From Diphasiastrum complanatum (lineage: Eukaryota > Streptophyta > Lycopodiopsida > Lycopodiales > Lycopodiaceae), in assembly GCA_029204225.1 (NCBI GenBank), contig CM055102.1, positions 18,928,967-18,992,966 on the forward strand: a stretch of DNA of 64,000 nt. The letters run 5' to 3'. Positions 25,476-38,300 of the stretch are shown piece by piece. Position numbers and translations under genes: made by a program. Within the stretch, counting starts at the first letter, position 1; each line of letters begins with the position of its first letter. The notes beneath the pieces were generated by a model. That model saw only the letters and a list, made by a program, of their open reading frames with translations. It did no database searches and was not told where the DNA came from.

Positions 25476-26193
25476 TTGTTGTCCCTTGTGAAGGCACCCT
25501 TTAGGCATCACATGTGTCTTGTCGGAGTTCAAAAAGAGACTATTGCCCTCTTTACAATCGTCTCTTCTCTCCTCGATAAGATCCATGGGGCCTTTGGTAG
25601 GACAATCGAAGTCCCCACCATTTGTGGCCATAAATCGGCCATCTTTCCCACTTCTTTCAGGTCATCTCGTGCGCCTTTTTATCTTTTGACCCGGTCAAGT
25701 GCTCCCAACATTCTTGAATATGTGCATCGGGTCTGAAAGATGGTTTATCAACAATTCTCCCCAATATGGGAGTTCATCAAATATTGATAACCTCTTCATG
25801 CCGGGAGGGAGTCGCCCTAGATCTTGATTGGATCTTCAAATCGGAAGCCAATCACTTGCCTACAATATTAACAAACAAGCACACACATTTAATGCAGATT
25901 ATATATCGTTAGAAGAAACGTAAAGAGAGTAATCATAAAATAAATAAATGACATGTACCATTAATTGGCCCAAATATGTATTGTACCTTCATGGAATGAG
26001 GACGTTGGCCATCAAGCCCATCATGCATAGGGTGATCGGGTGGAAGGTATCGAGTGTGGCACTCATAAATCATCTTTCGCAGATGTTGTGAGTGACGTGC
26101 TTGCAAATACTCCCCACAAACGGGGCACACATTGTAACCACTAGTTTGGAGCCTTACATTGTTACAAAACAACCAACTTAATCGTGGGTCCAA
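25476..26193 (-). pseudogene. CACTA copy 1, middle segment with Cys-rich motif
   Basis: The frame 26193-25933 gives CPVCGEYLQARHSQHLRKM, then CHTRYLPPDHPMH. This matches the CPxC...H..FLP..HP pattern of CACTA transposases. Further left, 25736-25476 corresponds to the region that in copy 2 reads KAPWILSRRNEM, then GAFTRDNKLSGLKSHD, the conserved end of the transposase core. Frame breaks separate the pieces. Confidence 0.7.
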
Positions 26194-26385
26194 TGTTTGA
26201 ATTAAAAGAAAATTTGTGAATGCACATAAAATTTAATATAATACCATGAATCAAACCAATAACAAGGATATCTCACTTGAACATTCCCCATAGCCAAGAA
26301 AGTTGTGCATCGTCCACATCAAGATCCCCTTTACCACAATATCTCTTTGTCTCAATGGTCTTGATAAATCACTCACTTGAACTCC

Positions 26386-27012
26386 TTACCATAGAATCTT
26401 TAGCTCATCTATCAAGGGAGCCATATACATGTCCATATTATTTGCCTTGTATTTTATGGGGATAAGAAGGGCGAGCATTAGGTGCCCCTTCTTTATACTT
26501 AGCCAAGGGGGGATGTAGTTTACAAGGACAACCGACCAAGTGGACCATGATGTGGAGCGCAAACCCAATGATTTCACACCATCCATGGCCAACCCCAAAT
26601 GCAAATGGCGAGGCTCATCCCTAAACTCATGCCAGGTAGCATCCACATGCTTCCATGCTGGAGAATCCGCAGAGATCCTCATAGTATTGTCGGATGAATG
26701 ATTGCTCGAATGCCATGTCATTAGCTCCGCGATGGAATTTAAACACTTAAACATGTGGCGTATCCAGGGTATGATGGAAAAATGTCTTACCACCTTGACG
26801 AGTATGGTCACTCCTTGTAAATATTGCTTGTAGCGATGTTCCCCATAGCGTGGACATGTGCTTGCCCCCTCAAACTCATCTTGATATAAGATGCAATCGT
26901 TGGGACATGCATGGATGCTCTTGTAATCCATGCTGACTGCGGATAGCATTTTTTTGGCTTCTTGTTGAGATGCCACCATGGTGTTATTTGGGGGCAACAT
27001 TTTCCTGAGCAA
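26386..27012 (-). pseudogene. CACTA copy 1, TNP2-like transposase core
   Basis: The 208-residue frame carries the signature of the CACTA transposase family (Transposase_21): SMDYKSIHACPNDCILYQDE, a Cys pair in ASTCPRYGEHRYK, and FSIIPWIRHMFK. These are followed by LHLGLAMDGVKSLGLRS, then STWSVVLVNYIPPWLSIKKG, and YMAPLIDELKILW. The Asp of AMDGV is one of the expected catalytic positions. The frame ends at a stop just after ELKILW. Upstream exons are in other frames, with MLRKMLPPNNTMVASQQEAK at its start. It cuts and joins transposon ends in the nucleus when intact; here only fragments remain. Confidence 0.85.
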
Positions 27013-27206
27013 ACTGCGACAAAATAAAAATTTATGTAATTATTTATATATAGTTTCTCGCAATGCATGAATAAAAAGTAAAACAAGATTAGAGCAATTT
27101 GTCTATAACACACATTATGGAGCAAACAAGCTTAACCAAACAACTCTGTCACGGTCACATCCGACCACCCGTACTTAGTTTTCAAGTTCTAAAATAACAA
27201 ACAAGC

Positions 27207-27800
27207 TCACAACTTTGACATTTGTGCACCCTTGTACAAAGGATGGGATGCCAAGCCACACATCATCTCTTCTTCCCTTGTCAATGTGGCCTCGGGTGAG
27301 TTTGTGAAGAATGCATCCATCATGCCATCCATGTCCCCCTCGTGATCATGCGATGTGAATGGCACATCCTCATGTGTTGTGTCTTCTCGAGACATCTCTT
27401 TGTGCAAGTCCACGGGTGGTGTATGCGAGGAAAGTGGTGGCTCTCGTTCGCTTGCACGTCTGAATCTTGCGGATTGCATGACAATATCTGGTTGAATTCT
27501 TCGATAGTCATGTGAGTGTGAGTCATCATCCTACACAATACAAGTGCAACAACAATCAAGAATAACAGAATCTTCCTCCAATCAGAAAGGGTGCCAAACA
27601 ATCCGTCCGCACAAATAATGACTCCCTCTCAATCTGACGATACATGCGAACATGTGATATAGTGGTACGTCGCTCTCGTCGCAGTGCATACTTACATCGT
27701 GCACATGGGCATGGTATTCTCTGGTGTAACCAGTCCTCTGATCCTGTATGTGATGGTCCTGCCTCATCATCTGAGGATGAGGAACGTGAACTCAACTTGT
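27207..27800 (-). pseudogene. CACTA copy 1, N-terminal transposase-associated domain
   Basis: 27790-27600 encodes WLHQRIPCPCARCKYALRRE, then TTISHVRMYRQIE. This is the Cys-containing transposase-associated domain (IxCPCxxC...V..H) at the N-terminus of CACTA transposases. 27479-27207 adds an acidic linker (EDTTHEDVPFTSHDHEGDMD). Compared with copy 2 it lacks about 85 bp near 27600. Confidence 0.75.
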
Positions 27801-28340
27801 ACAATATTGTAGTAGTTTGTCTCCTATTTTTTTTGTTGTAGATCCACATTTTGTAGTGTAGAACTACATTCAATTTTATTTTTATTAGGATTTATGGAAA
27901 CATATCTGCTCATCCTAGAAAGAAATCTGTACTTTTATTGATGAATCTGTTGATAATGGATACATCTATCAACTGGGGTGGGAATCAGTGGACCTCAGAA
28001 TATCTCTCTCTTTTGATGGCATTATACCATCTGTTATTCCGAGGTCCATTCCGACCTCTGCTCATGCATTTATGTTTATCTCCTATCTTTTGTTGTAGAT
28101 GCAATTTCTGTAATGTAGGAATATATTCAATTTTATTTTACATTAGGATTTATGAAAATACATGTACACATTTTAGAATCAAACCTCTACATTTATTGAT
28201 GAATCAGTTGAGAATGGGTGGGAATCAATGGAGGTCAAAACAGACCTCAGAATATCTGGATCTGTTTAAGGCACTATACCATCTTTTATTCTGAGGTCCA
28301 TTCCGACCTCTTCTCTTACTTTCAAAAACAGATCTCTTGT
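27801..28340. repeat. Two tandem units of about 257 bp, relative of the 59.4-60.5 kb array
   Basis: GTAGATCCACATTTTGTAGT at 27838 recurs as GTAGATGCAATTTCTGTAAT at 28095. Each unit ends in GACCTCAGAATA followed by TATTCCGAGGTC or TATTCTGAGGTC, a potential hairpin. The units match, in reverse orientation, the ~342-bp units at 59.4-60.5 kb. Confidence 0.8.
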
Positions 28341-28691
28341 AAACATTGGCAATTTGTGCCTGAACACTGCTAGATTATGAATAAAATGTGACTCAACATC
28401 GCCACATTTTTTAGATTCTTTCACCACATTGAGGCCTTCATGTTGTCTTCTTGATTATGTTTGTCATTGACACTTCTCCACTAGTGTTTTCGTGAACCCA
28501 CTGGGGAACTCCATAGTTGGCCTAAGAAAAAAATTGATCCCCACTCTCAACAATTCATGGTATACATAATTAATGTTTCAAGCTTACTAGTTTCTACTCT
28601 GATTTGTGGGATCTTAATCTAGTCCTGTTATTTTAATTTACAGGATCATGATTTATGTATTGTGTATTGGTTATGTTTCATGCTTAGCAAT
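28341..28691. other. Gap with no recognisable feature
   Basis: AT-rich sequence between the tandem units and the GA microsatellite. No motif recognised. Confidence 0.5.
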
Positions 28692-28849
<158 letters not shown>

Positions 28850-28899
28850 AATAGGTAACCAACACTCCCAATACTTCCTGGTTGTTTGCCGAGGCTTCT

Positions 28900-29582
28900 C
28901 TAAGTGCATCACGTAGCCAATCAAGCGTCATGTCCTTGGGTAGAAGGACGAGGTCAGGTGGTATGGTTGTCTTCTTTGCCCTCTACTGAAAGTGTCTCGA
29001 GCAGTTTATCTATGAGCCTTGGCATCTTCATATAGCGAAATCCATTTTTGCATTTCCTCGCTATTAAGAATGCAAAACTTATTTACCTTCTCCTTGAAGG
29101 ACTCACTCATTCTCGTGATTGCTCCTTTTCCTTGAGGAACCTCCTCAACAACATGCCCATCGTCCTTCTTATCCCAAAGATGAGGAATAGAAGGATCGCT
29201 ATGAGCAAGGAACTCTGTGATATAAACCATGGACTCTTGCACTAGCCATCCTTCCGCCATGCTATCCTCAGGTCTTGCTCTTTGTCTTACGAAGCCCTTC
29301 AATGTTTTCATGAATCGTTCCAAGAAAAATATCGAATGGCTATGGACAGTGCCTGAATTAAAAAAAGAATCAATGTTACTAAGGGAACATGGGAATTACC
29401 ACAATGGCAATAATCTAGGATGGACTACGAATAGGCAATTGTCGCAAGTAGATGATGTACCTGCAATGGCCACCTCATCTACCAAATGTGCAATGAAATG
29501 CATTTGAATGGTGAGAATGGATGTGGGAAAGTGCTTCTTGATCAAACACGCTGCCTCGATGGAGCTTTGTCTTGCCGCCTCA
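28900..29582 (-). pseudogene. CACTA copy 2, DUF4218-like segment
   Basis: The frame 29323-29006 encodes MERFMKTLKGFVRQRARPED, then GWLVQESMVYITEFL, then KVNKFCILNSEEMQKW. The right part (29560-29460) gives CLIKKHFPTSILTIQMHFIA and HLVDEVAIAG. This is the F.PSFFDIM.HL..HL..E pattern of DUF4218 in CACTA transposases. The frame is interrupted near 29350-29400, at a likely intron or break, and physically by Copia B at 29583. Confidence 0.7.
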
Positions 29583-30273
29583 TGTGAAAAATTGCCTACA
29601 TTGGCAAATCTAGCCATGTAGAATATTGTACATTTTGTCAATATTGTTTGTTGGTTACTTGAATGGCCAAAGTGCCACTTGTACATACACACCTAAAGTA
29701 GGTTACCACGAGTCAAGAGGAGTGGTTGTGTCTATTTGGTAGTGATTCCTACTTTGTAGGATCTAGACCATGATTTATGATGAGATTTGTACCTACCATG
29801 CACCTACCAAGCATGACTCTTGGTTCTAGGCTAGGGTTTTCACATTAGGGCAAGAAAGTGGAGTCTACTTTCTTATTACATGCTGGATTTTCACCTAACT
29901 TTGCAAAGGAAGTGTGTTTTACTATGTATTTCCATTCTCCATAGTGAGAAGATAGAAACTTTTTGGAGCCTCAAGAAGAAACTCGAGTTTCCTCTCATTG
30001 TATGGTGATTACTCTATTTTTCCAATGAAACCCAGCTTTGGCACTTTGTAAACACTGTCTACAGGCCGTACTACAACCTTATTTCCACACGTGTGGAGTT
30101 GGATTAGACTATTTGATCAATGCTTTGATTGTCTCTACTTGTTTCCTATCAAGCTGCTAAACTAGATCTTGTTTTCTGATGACTAGTTTCTGATAGATTG
30201 TTTAACAAGCATACAATCACCTTGTGGATCATTCAAAGATCCATTTATGGTCCTTAGTACTGTACTTTTCACA
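29583..30273 (+). repeat. B 5' LTR
   Basis: 691 bp, TG...CA, with CACACGTGTG at 30086-30095. It ends directly at the primer site. Confidence 0.95.
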
Positions 30274-30286
30274 TGGTATCAGAGCC
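30274..30286 (+). promoter_or_regulatory. B primer binding site, initiator Met tRNA type
   Basis: TGGTATCAGAGCC starts at the first base after the LTR. The leader from 30287 to 30904 has another CACACGTGTG at 30436-30445 and no open frame of note. Confidence 0.92.
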
Positions 30287-30904
30287 AAGTACAAGGCCAT
30301 TGATCTGTGTTTGAATCTAATCCAGTTTTAGCAGGTTTTGGTGCAAAAAGCTAGTATTGAAAGGGCGAGCTGGTATCCAGGTTTTGGTGAGGGGATTTGA
30401 TCCCAAACTTTTTCAGGATCAAAATCCATACTGTTCACACGTGTGGGCATCTCTGAACCAGCATTTAATAACCCATATTCATTGGATCATAGAAAATTCA
30501 TATGGTGTCAGTTTGATGTAATTTTTGGTGCAAATCCTAGGATAAGCTACCAAGATCACTTGCCATTGATTAGTTTTGAATTTGTTTCATGAAAACTAAT
30601 TAATCTAGGCTGATTTCAGACCTTCTTAAAGTGGAAACCAGGTCTTGAAAGTACATCAAAGTGAATGAGAGAGATAGAGTCAGTTTTTGTCCAAGAATAG
30701 CCAAGATTGGCAAGATTTGCTTGAGTGTAGTTTTCATCTCATCTTATCTTCATTCCAGCTTGTGAGAGAGTGATAGAACTGTGATTACAAATCCATCTGT
30801 TGGATCAGAAGTCAACATTTGAGTGAAACACTGCAAGTTAGAAACCTTTGTGAGTTTCAGGTCCAAACAAATCTATATCTTGTGTGTAGAATCTTGCTAG
30901 TAAG

Positions 30905-33900
30905 ATGGGATCAGTGGGAGCCTATCTTCTAGAAGCTAGTGAGAGGTTAAATTCTACCAATTATGCTATTTGGAAAGTGAGGATGGAGTCACTAATGGTG
31001 CTCCAGGATATTTATGAGTTTCTAATAGATGATGAAGATGAACCTCTAGGTGCACAAGAATTAGTGAGATACAAGAAGAGGTCTAGGCTTGCACTTCACT
31101 GTATTAAGATGAATGTAAGCAATGATCTTTTAAGGGAAGTATCATCATGTAAGAGTGCTAAAGAGGCTTGGGAATCTTTAAAATCTATCTATGAGTCTAG
31201 TAACACTTCGAGGGTTCTCATGCTTAGGAATCAGATTCTACAAAGCATGAATAGGAGTGATGAGAATGCACAAGATTATGTGCTAAGAATCAAGTCTCTT
31301 AATAGGGAGTTAGCTTCCATTGGAGAGAAGATTCAAGATAGTGAGCTTGTTCAGATTGTCTAAAATGGTCTAGGGAGTGGCTTTACAAATTTGGTCCAAA
31401 GCTTTGCAATCCAAGACACTTTGCCTACTATAGAAAAGCTACACAGTGTATTAGTAGCTGAAGAGTGTAGGATGTTGCATACCAATGCAAGAATGAATGC
31501 TATTTCTCTGCAGGATGGTGATGAGAAAGCTAATTTCTCATTCAAAAGCAAGAAAAAGACCAATGGCAAGAAGAAGCACTTCAAGGAGACCAAGGAGGAG
31601 GACGAGGCTTCAAGCTCAAAGGGCAAGATCAAAGACAAGTCCAAGTACAAATGTTTTTTCTGTGGAAAGAAAGGACATTTTGCATCAGAATGTCTCAAGA
31701 AGAAGAAGGCACAAGAGAGCAAACAAAGCAACATTGCACATCAGGAGGAAGAGGAGGATGAAGAGTCATCCTTGATGGTTTCCAACAAACCACCATCATC
31801 CAAGAGCAACACCAATGATTCTTGGTGGATTGATAGTGGGGCAAGTTCCCACATGACATATCAAAAGGACATATTCTCCACCTTACTTTCTTACAATGAC
31901 TTAAATAGATCAATCTATACTGCAAGTAGTCAAGAATGTAAGATAAGTGGAATAGGAACAATTCCCTTGTATGTGGGATCATCCAAAAGGATGAATCTAG
32001 ATAATGTTCTTTATGCTCCTAAGTTAACCAAGAATTTGCTTAGTGTTGGCCAGTTAATGGATAATGGCCTAGATGTACAATTTAAGCATGGAGTTTGTTC
32101 CATCCTTAGAAATGATGAATGTATAGCCAAAGGCTTTAAGCAAGGTAGATTATTTAAGCTTGATGCTAATATTGCAGTGGAGAGTGTTAACTTGGCAAAG
32201 GTGGAGCTATCAAAGGTGGAACTGTGGCACAAAAGGTTGGGCCACCCCAACTACAAAGCCATGGAATCTATGGCTACAAAGGAGCTTGCAGTTGGACTCC
32301 CCAAGCATTTGTCAAAGTGTGGGAAGAGATGTGAAGCATGCAGCCTCTCAAAGGCTCACAAGCTACCCTTCTCAAGATCTACATCAAGATCAAACTCTCC
32401 TCTTGAACTCATCCATTCGGATGCTCATAGTTTTTCACATGAGTCTAATGGTGGTGCCAAGTACTATGTAATCTTCATTGATGACTATTCTAGATTTTGT
32501 TGGATGTACCTCTTGTCTAGCAAATCAATGGTGTTTGATTCTTTTGTAAAGTTCAAGACTTTGGTAGAAAATCAACTTAGTACCAAGATTAAGGTATTAA
32601 GGAGTGATAATGGAGGTGAATATGTCTCCAATAAGTTGATTGACTTTTGTATTTCTAATGGCATAAAGAGGGAGTTGTCATGTCCATACACCCCTCAACA
32701 AAATGGAGTGAGTGAGAGAGGAAATAGATCTCTTTGTGAGTGTGATAAGGCCTTAAGGCTAGATGCTTCTCTATCCAAACCATTTTGGGGTGAAGCAATA
32801 ACTTGTGCTAACTATTTGTGCAATAGATTGCCAAACCAAGCCATTGGAGGAATCACACCATTTAAAGCTCTATTTGGAGAGAAGCCCAATCTCAAAGATC
32901 TCAAAGTTTTTGGATCCACTTGCTATGTACACCAATCCTTGGATAAGAGAAGGAAGGATGATGCAACATCCATCAAAGGCATCTTTGTGGGATATGGTGA
33001 AAATAGCAAAGGTTATAGAGTCTTCAATCCCATCACTAGCAAGGTGATAGTGAGTAGGAATGTTATTTTTGATGAAGGACATGCTTGTGATTTGGATGAT
33101 AATGCTACTAATCATCTTGATGCCAAGGATCATGCTAGGATGGAGGAGGAGCTTCCAAGTGAAGAAGAACTTGAGGATCCACCTCAAGATGCAAGAACTC
33201 CAAGAACTCCAAGAAGATCTACAAGGGCAAGATCCGAGCCATTGAGGCTCACCTATGATGGTCAAGGTGATCAAAGGGAAGGCTCATCATCTTTCACATC
33301 TTATACCTTTCTTACTTCAATGTTAGATGAGCCAACATGCTATGAAGATGCTTGTAAGTCTAAAAGTTGGATGGATGCTATGCAAGTAGAGTATGATGCT
33401 CTTATTGAGAATCATACTTGGGATCTTGTGGATCTTCCTCAAGGGAAGAAACCTCTTGATTGCAAGTGGGTGTTTAGATTGAAGTATAATCAAGATGGAT
33501 CAATAAGCAAGCATAAAGCTAGGCTTGTTGCCAAAGGTTTTTTACAAACCAAAGGCATTGACTATGATGAGACTTTTGCTCCTGTGGCTAAGCTTGTTAC
33601 TATCAGGTTGATCATTAATCTTGCTACAACCTTCAATTGGGAGCTATTCCAACTTGACTTCACAAATGCATTCCTCAATGGTTATTTGGAGGAAGAGATC
33701 TACATGAGGCAACCCGAGGGCTTCATCAAGGAAAAGCATGAAGGAAAGGTGTGTTTTTTGAAGAAGAGCCTTTATGGGCTCAAGCAAGCACCTAGAGCAT
33801 GGTACTCTAGGCTAAACTCTTTTCTCATTTCCATCAATTTTGTAATGAGTGCCTATGATCCATCATTGTATATAAGTTTTCATGATGGCATGATCATTAT

Positions 33901-34679
33901 TCTTGTTTTGTATGTAGATGACATTATCTTGAGTGGTAATGATCTAGATGGAATTAGAGATGTAAAAATTGCTTTAGCAAAAGAGTTTAAGATGGTAGAT
34001 CTCGGCCTATTGAGCTTCATTCTTGGAATAGAGGTTATTAGAGGATGTGATTTTAGCTTCATTTGTCAATCTAAATATGCTACATCCATCCTAGATAGAT
34101 TTGGAATGAAGAATTGTAAAGGCATTGAGACACCAATGGAGCAACATGTAAAAGCATCTATTGGTTGTGATGAAGCATCCTTTGAGGACATCACATTATA
34201 TAGAAGGCTTATTGGCTCCTTGATCTATTTAACTATAACTAGACCTGATCTTAGTTATAGTGTTGGAAAGTTAAGCCAATTCATGCAAAGTCCTCTAGTT
34301 TCACATTGGAAGATGGCCAAAAGAGTTCTTAGATACATTTCATTCACTAAGAATTTTGGTATTTTGTATAGAGGAACTAATCTTGGCTTAAGAGCCTATA
34401 GTGACTCGGATTTTGCAGGTGACAAAGTGGATAGAAGATCAACAAGTGCCTTTGCCACCTTTCTATGTGATGGAGTAGTATCATGGCTTTCCAAAAAGCA
34501 AGATACCATCTCCCTATCTTCCATAGAATCCGAATACAAGGCCTTGACATCAACATGCAAGGAGGTCTTGTGGCTCAAAAGGCTATAGGTGGAGCTTCAT
34601 GTCATGGAGGAGGAGATCCCTATCATCTATTGTGACAACCAATCAGCCCAATCACTTGCAACTAATCCTACATTCCATG
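30905..34679 (+). pseudogene. B gag-pol polyprotein, two nonsense codons
   Basis: It starts at ATG 30905 (MGSVGAYLLEASERLNSTNY) and reads one frame throughout. Gag UBN2-type helices run to a TAA at 31361-31363, where relatives have Leu (LVQIV-stop-NGL). Then come the zinc knuckle CFFCGKKGHFASEC, protease WWIDSGASSHMTY, and LWHKRLGHPNYKAM. The integrase core follows with HSDAHS, FIDDYSRFCWMY, RSDNGGEYVS and TPQQNGVSERGNR. Reverse transcriptase has FTNAFLNGYLEEEIYM and YVDDIILSGND. RNase H has DSDFAGDKVDRRSTSAF and SLSSIESEYKA. A TAG at 34586-34588 follows LWLKRL. The frame goes on to NPTFHA, where A2 is inserted. About 1230 codons are otherwise open. Confidence 0.93.
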
Positions 34680-34684
34680 CAAGG

Positions 34685-35366
34685 TGTAAAAATTACAGCA
34701 AATAAGGATCCTAAAACACTTGAAATGATGAGGGAAACAATAGATTATGATTTCATAAGATTAGCACAAGTTGAACCATCAAAATCCATCAAAAATCTAT
34801 GCTTGAACCTCAGTAAATGGCCCAAATCCTTGAAGAAGGTTTCACACGTGTGAAAGTACGGCCTCCCACAGTCTGAGTACTGTACACCAGACCTACATTC
34901 AATCCTATAATCATTAGTAATCACAAGTACTCAAACAATTATGAACATAGAGAGCAATTGCACCATTATGAGAGAAAAAACATGAAATTGCTTGATTGAT
35001 TTTGGTGAGATATCATCACCTATATATACATGATCCATCACGGTTTTGGGCAGGTATGAGTAGCCCTAAACCTATCCCTAATGCTAATTTTGGTGGATCT
35101 TTCATCCCTACTAAGTTAGGGTTGGAATCTTGGACATCCCTCAACAATGCAAAAATTACCAAAAATAGCTCCTATTTTTTCTCCCTTGTATCTAAGCATA
35201 ATTTGGACTCATTCCAAAGGTTCTAACACTTAGATCTACTTAAGAACATCCTTATGAATGGAATCCTATGCTATTTGGCACGTGTGACAAGCCACATCAT
35301 GACCATCTAACTATTTACAAGTCATATGACCAAAACTAGTCAAGCTAGAATTGTGAATTTTTAACA
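34685..35366 (-). repeat. A2 left LTR (3' LTR)
   Basis: 682 bp with CACACGTGTG at 34843-34852. It shares two diagnostic bases with the A1 left LTR (ATAAGATT and CTCAGTAAA). Confidence 0.95.
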
Positions 35367-35377
35367 CTCCTCCTCAC
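35367..35377 (-). promoter_or_regulatory. A2 polypurine tract
   Basis: The minus strand reads GTGAGGAGGAG against the 3' LTR, identical to A1. Confidence 0.8.
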
Positions 35378-35380
35378 TAT

Positions 35381-38300
35381 CTAGCTTGGTTCAATCATTG
35401 CTTTACTAATCACTCCAAGTGATGATCTGAACTTCATAAAAGGTGTCTTTTGAAGTGGTTTAGTAAGTAGATTAGCTACACATTCATTGCTTGGAACATG
35501 CTCCAAAGCAATCTCCTTGGCTTGCACCATTTCTCTCACAAAGTGATGGCATATCTCAATGTGCTTAGATCTTGCATGGAAGATTGGGTTAGATGCAAGG
35601 TGTTGGGCTGATATATTGTCATTGTAGATGATTGGTGCCTCCTCTAAATCCATGATCTTTAGTTCCACCAATAATCTCTTGATCCAAAGTACCTCCTTTG
35701 TAGTGGTTGTCAAAGCTTTGTACTCGGCCTCGGTTGAAGATAGAGATATAGTTTCTTGCTTTTTTGAAAGCCATGAAACCACACCTTCTCCTATGAAAGT
35801 TGAATAGGCACTTGTTGATTTACTATCCCTCTTGTCCCCTGCAAAATCTGAATCACTAAATGCATGAAGGTTAATCACATCTCCTCTATATAGAATCCCA
35901 AAATCCAATGTACCTGAGATGTATCTTAGAATCCTCTTAGCCTTTTTCCAATGGATATTCGATGAACCCTTGTGGCTGCTCCATATAGATATCCTCTTCC
36001 AAAAAACCATTCAAGAAAGCATTAGAGACATCCATTTGACATAGAATCCATCCAAAATGTGATGCAAGTGCAATGATTAGTCTTATTGTGACCATCTTGG
36101 CCACGGGTGCAAAAGTTTCCTCATAGTCTATCCCTCTCTCTTGAGCATAACCTTTTGCAACTAGTCTTGCTTTATGTTTGTTAACACTCCCATTTGCATT
36201 CAACTTAAGCTTGAAGACCCATTTTCATCCTATTACATTCCTTTGAGGTCTCTCAACAAGCAACCAAGTTTCATTCTCAATCAAGGCATCATACTCATCC
36301 AACATAGCTTTATACCATTCTTTGGAGTTCAATGCATCTTTAACATTAGACGGTTCTTCAAAACTAGATAAAGCATAAGAAGTGGATGAGATACCCTCAA
36401 CTTGCTGTCCTTTGCCTTGATATGTGAGCCTTGATGGCTCCACTTTTGCCCTTGAAGATCTCCTTGGTGTGATAGGTGGGTTTGGTGCTTGCTCCTCCAT
36501 GAGCTCCTCCTCAAAACCAAGATCTTGCTCCTCGGCCATCTTCTTCTTGATTGTTGGAGCACTTGAGCCTTCTTCAAGCATATGCATATGATGTTCATCA
36601 AAGATGACATCCCTTGAAACAACAAATTTGTTCAAGGATGGGAGATAGACTTTGTAGCCCTTGCTTGAGCTTGCATATCCAAGCATGATCCCTCTTGTGG
36701 AAGATGGATCCTCCTTGGTTCTTGTTTCCAATGGCACATGCACATAACATATACACCCAAAAACTTTCAAGTGATTAAGATTGGGTTTCTTTCCATACAA
36801 CATCTCATAAGGAGTTTTGCCTTCAATGGCTTTGCAAGACACCCTATTCATCAAGTAGTTTGCACATACAAGAGACTCACCCCAAAAGGATTTGGGCAAA
36901 CAAGCATCTAATCTTAAAGCCTTAGAACATTCACATAATGTTCTATTCCTTCTTTCAGCAACTCCATTTTGTTGAGGAGTGTAAGGACAAGAAGTCTCTT
37001 TCTTGATCCCTTCCTCCTCACAAAAGGCCTTGAACTCATTGGAGATGAATTCTCCACCATTGTCACTTCTAAGAATCTTGATGCTATGATTATGATGCTT
37101 TTCCACAAACAACTTGAACTTTACAAAAGTATCAAATACTTGAGACTTGAAGGAAAGTAAGAACACCCAACAATATCTTGAGTAGTCATCAATGAAGGTT
37201 AAAAACATGGATGAACCTCCATTAGATTTGGTGCTAGCAATGTGCACATCCGAGTGTATGAGTTCAAGAGGATGAGATGACTTTGTGATGGAGTTAGGAA
37301 ACACCTTCTTATGTGCCTTGGATAAGGCACAAGCTTCACAAACCTTGTCTTCCTTCCCAATAGACCTTGGTAGGCCTAAAGCATACTCCTCCTTGATCAT
37401 AGCCTCCATGGAACCCGAGTTGACATGTCCAAGTCTTTTGTGCCATAAAGTAAAGGTAGATATCTTGCTCTTCTCGGCCAACATGACAACATTAGTATCC
37501 ACAAATGCATCCAGCTTATAAAGTTTGCCAAGTCTAGTGCCCTTAGCCACTATCTTACCCTTCTTCTTGATGAAACATTCATTTGAAGCAAAGTCAACAT
37601 TGAAACCATTGTCTACCATTTGGCCAACACTTAGTAGATTCTTTGTTATTGTAGGAATGTACAAAACACCTTCTATGTTGATCTTTTTGGAAGATCCCAA
37701 GCAAAGGGGAATGCTACCAACTCCTTCAATCTTACAAGCTTCATCATTTGCTGTATAGATAGACTTTATAAGTCCATCATAAGATAAGAGAGAAGAGAAA
37801 AACTCCCTTTTACTAGTCATGTATGAACTAGCACCCGAGTCAATCCACCAAGGATCTTCTTCTTTGAAGCTTGTTGAAGAAAATATGGACATCATGAGAG
37901 AGTCCTCATGTGAACTCTCCTCCTCCTCCTCTTTTCTCATGTTGGCTTGGCTTTGATCTTGCTTCCTCTTGAAGCATTCCGAGGCATGATGCCCCATCTT
38001 GCTACAATAGTAGCACTTCACCTTTGATTTGTCCTTCTTGACTTTGGTGGTTGATGGAGATGCCTTTGGGGGTCCTTCTTGATCCTCAAGCTTTGTAGAC
38101 TTCTTGAATGTTGATCCTTTGCCTTTGGACTTGCCTTTGCCTTTGGTGAAGAGAGCTTGATCATCTCCACCTTGGATGGAAAGCCTATCCATCCTCTCTT
38201 GCATTTGGCTCCTTCTTGATTCCTCGGCCATGAGTGTGCCTTGGAGTTCTTCAAGTATGGGTAGCTTACCCATAATTGCATATCCCTGAACCAAATTGTC

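Larger units (their letters stand above)
23800..27800 (-). mobile_element. CACTA (En/Spm) transposon copy 1, minus strand, decayed
   Basis: The minus strand, read leftward from 27800, gives the transposase-associated N-terminal domain, an acidic linker, the TNP2-like transposase core and a Cys-rich segment. It then gives the conserved GLKSHD-type region, a DUF4218-like segment and an acidic tail. Most segments also occur in copy 2 (28850-44040). Similarity to copy 2 stops abruptly at 27799, where a different tandem repeat begins, so the 5' end is truncated. No clear CACTA terminal repeat was found for this copy. Confidence 0.8.

Noticed and set aside
25476-25736. 86-codon plus-strand frame (and its twin at 41564-41785)
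   Set aside because: The opposite strand carries the conserved CACTA LSGLKSHD segment, so the plus frame is a shadow.
27938-28294. 118-codon plus-strand frame
   Set aside because: It spans two tandem repeat units and repeats its own sequence (ALYHLLFRGPF, ALYHLLF). It has no family resemblance.
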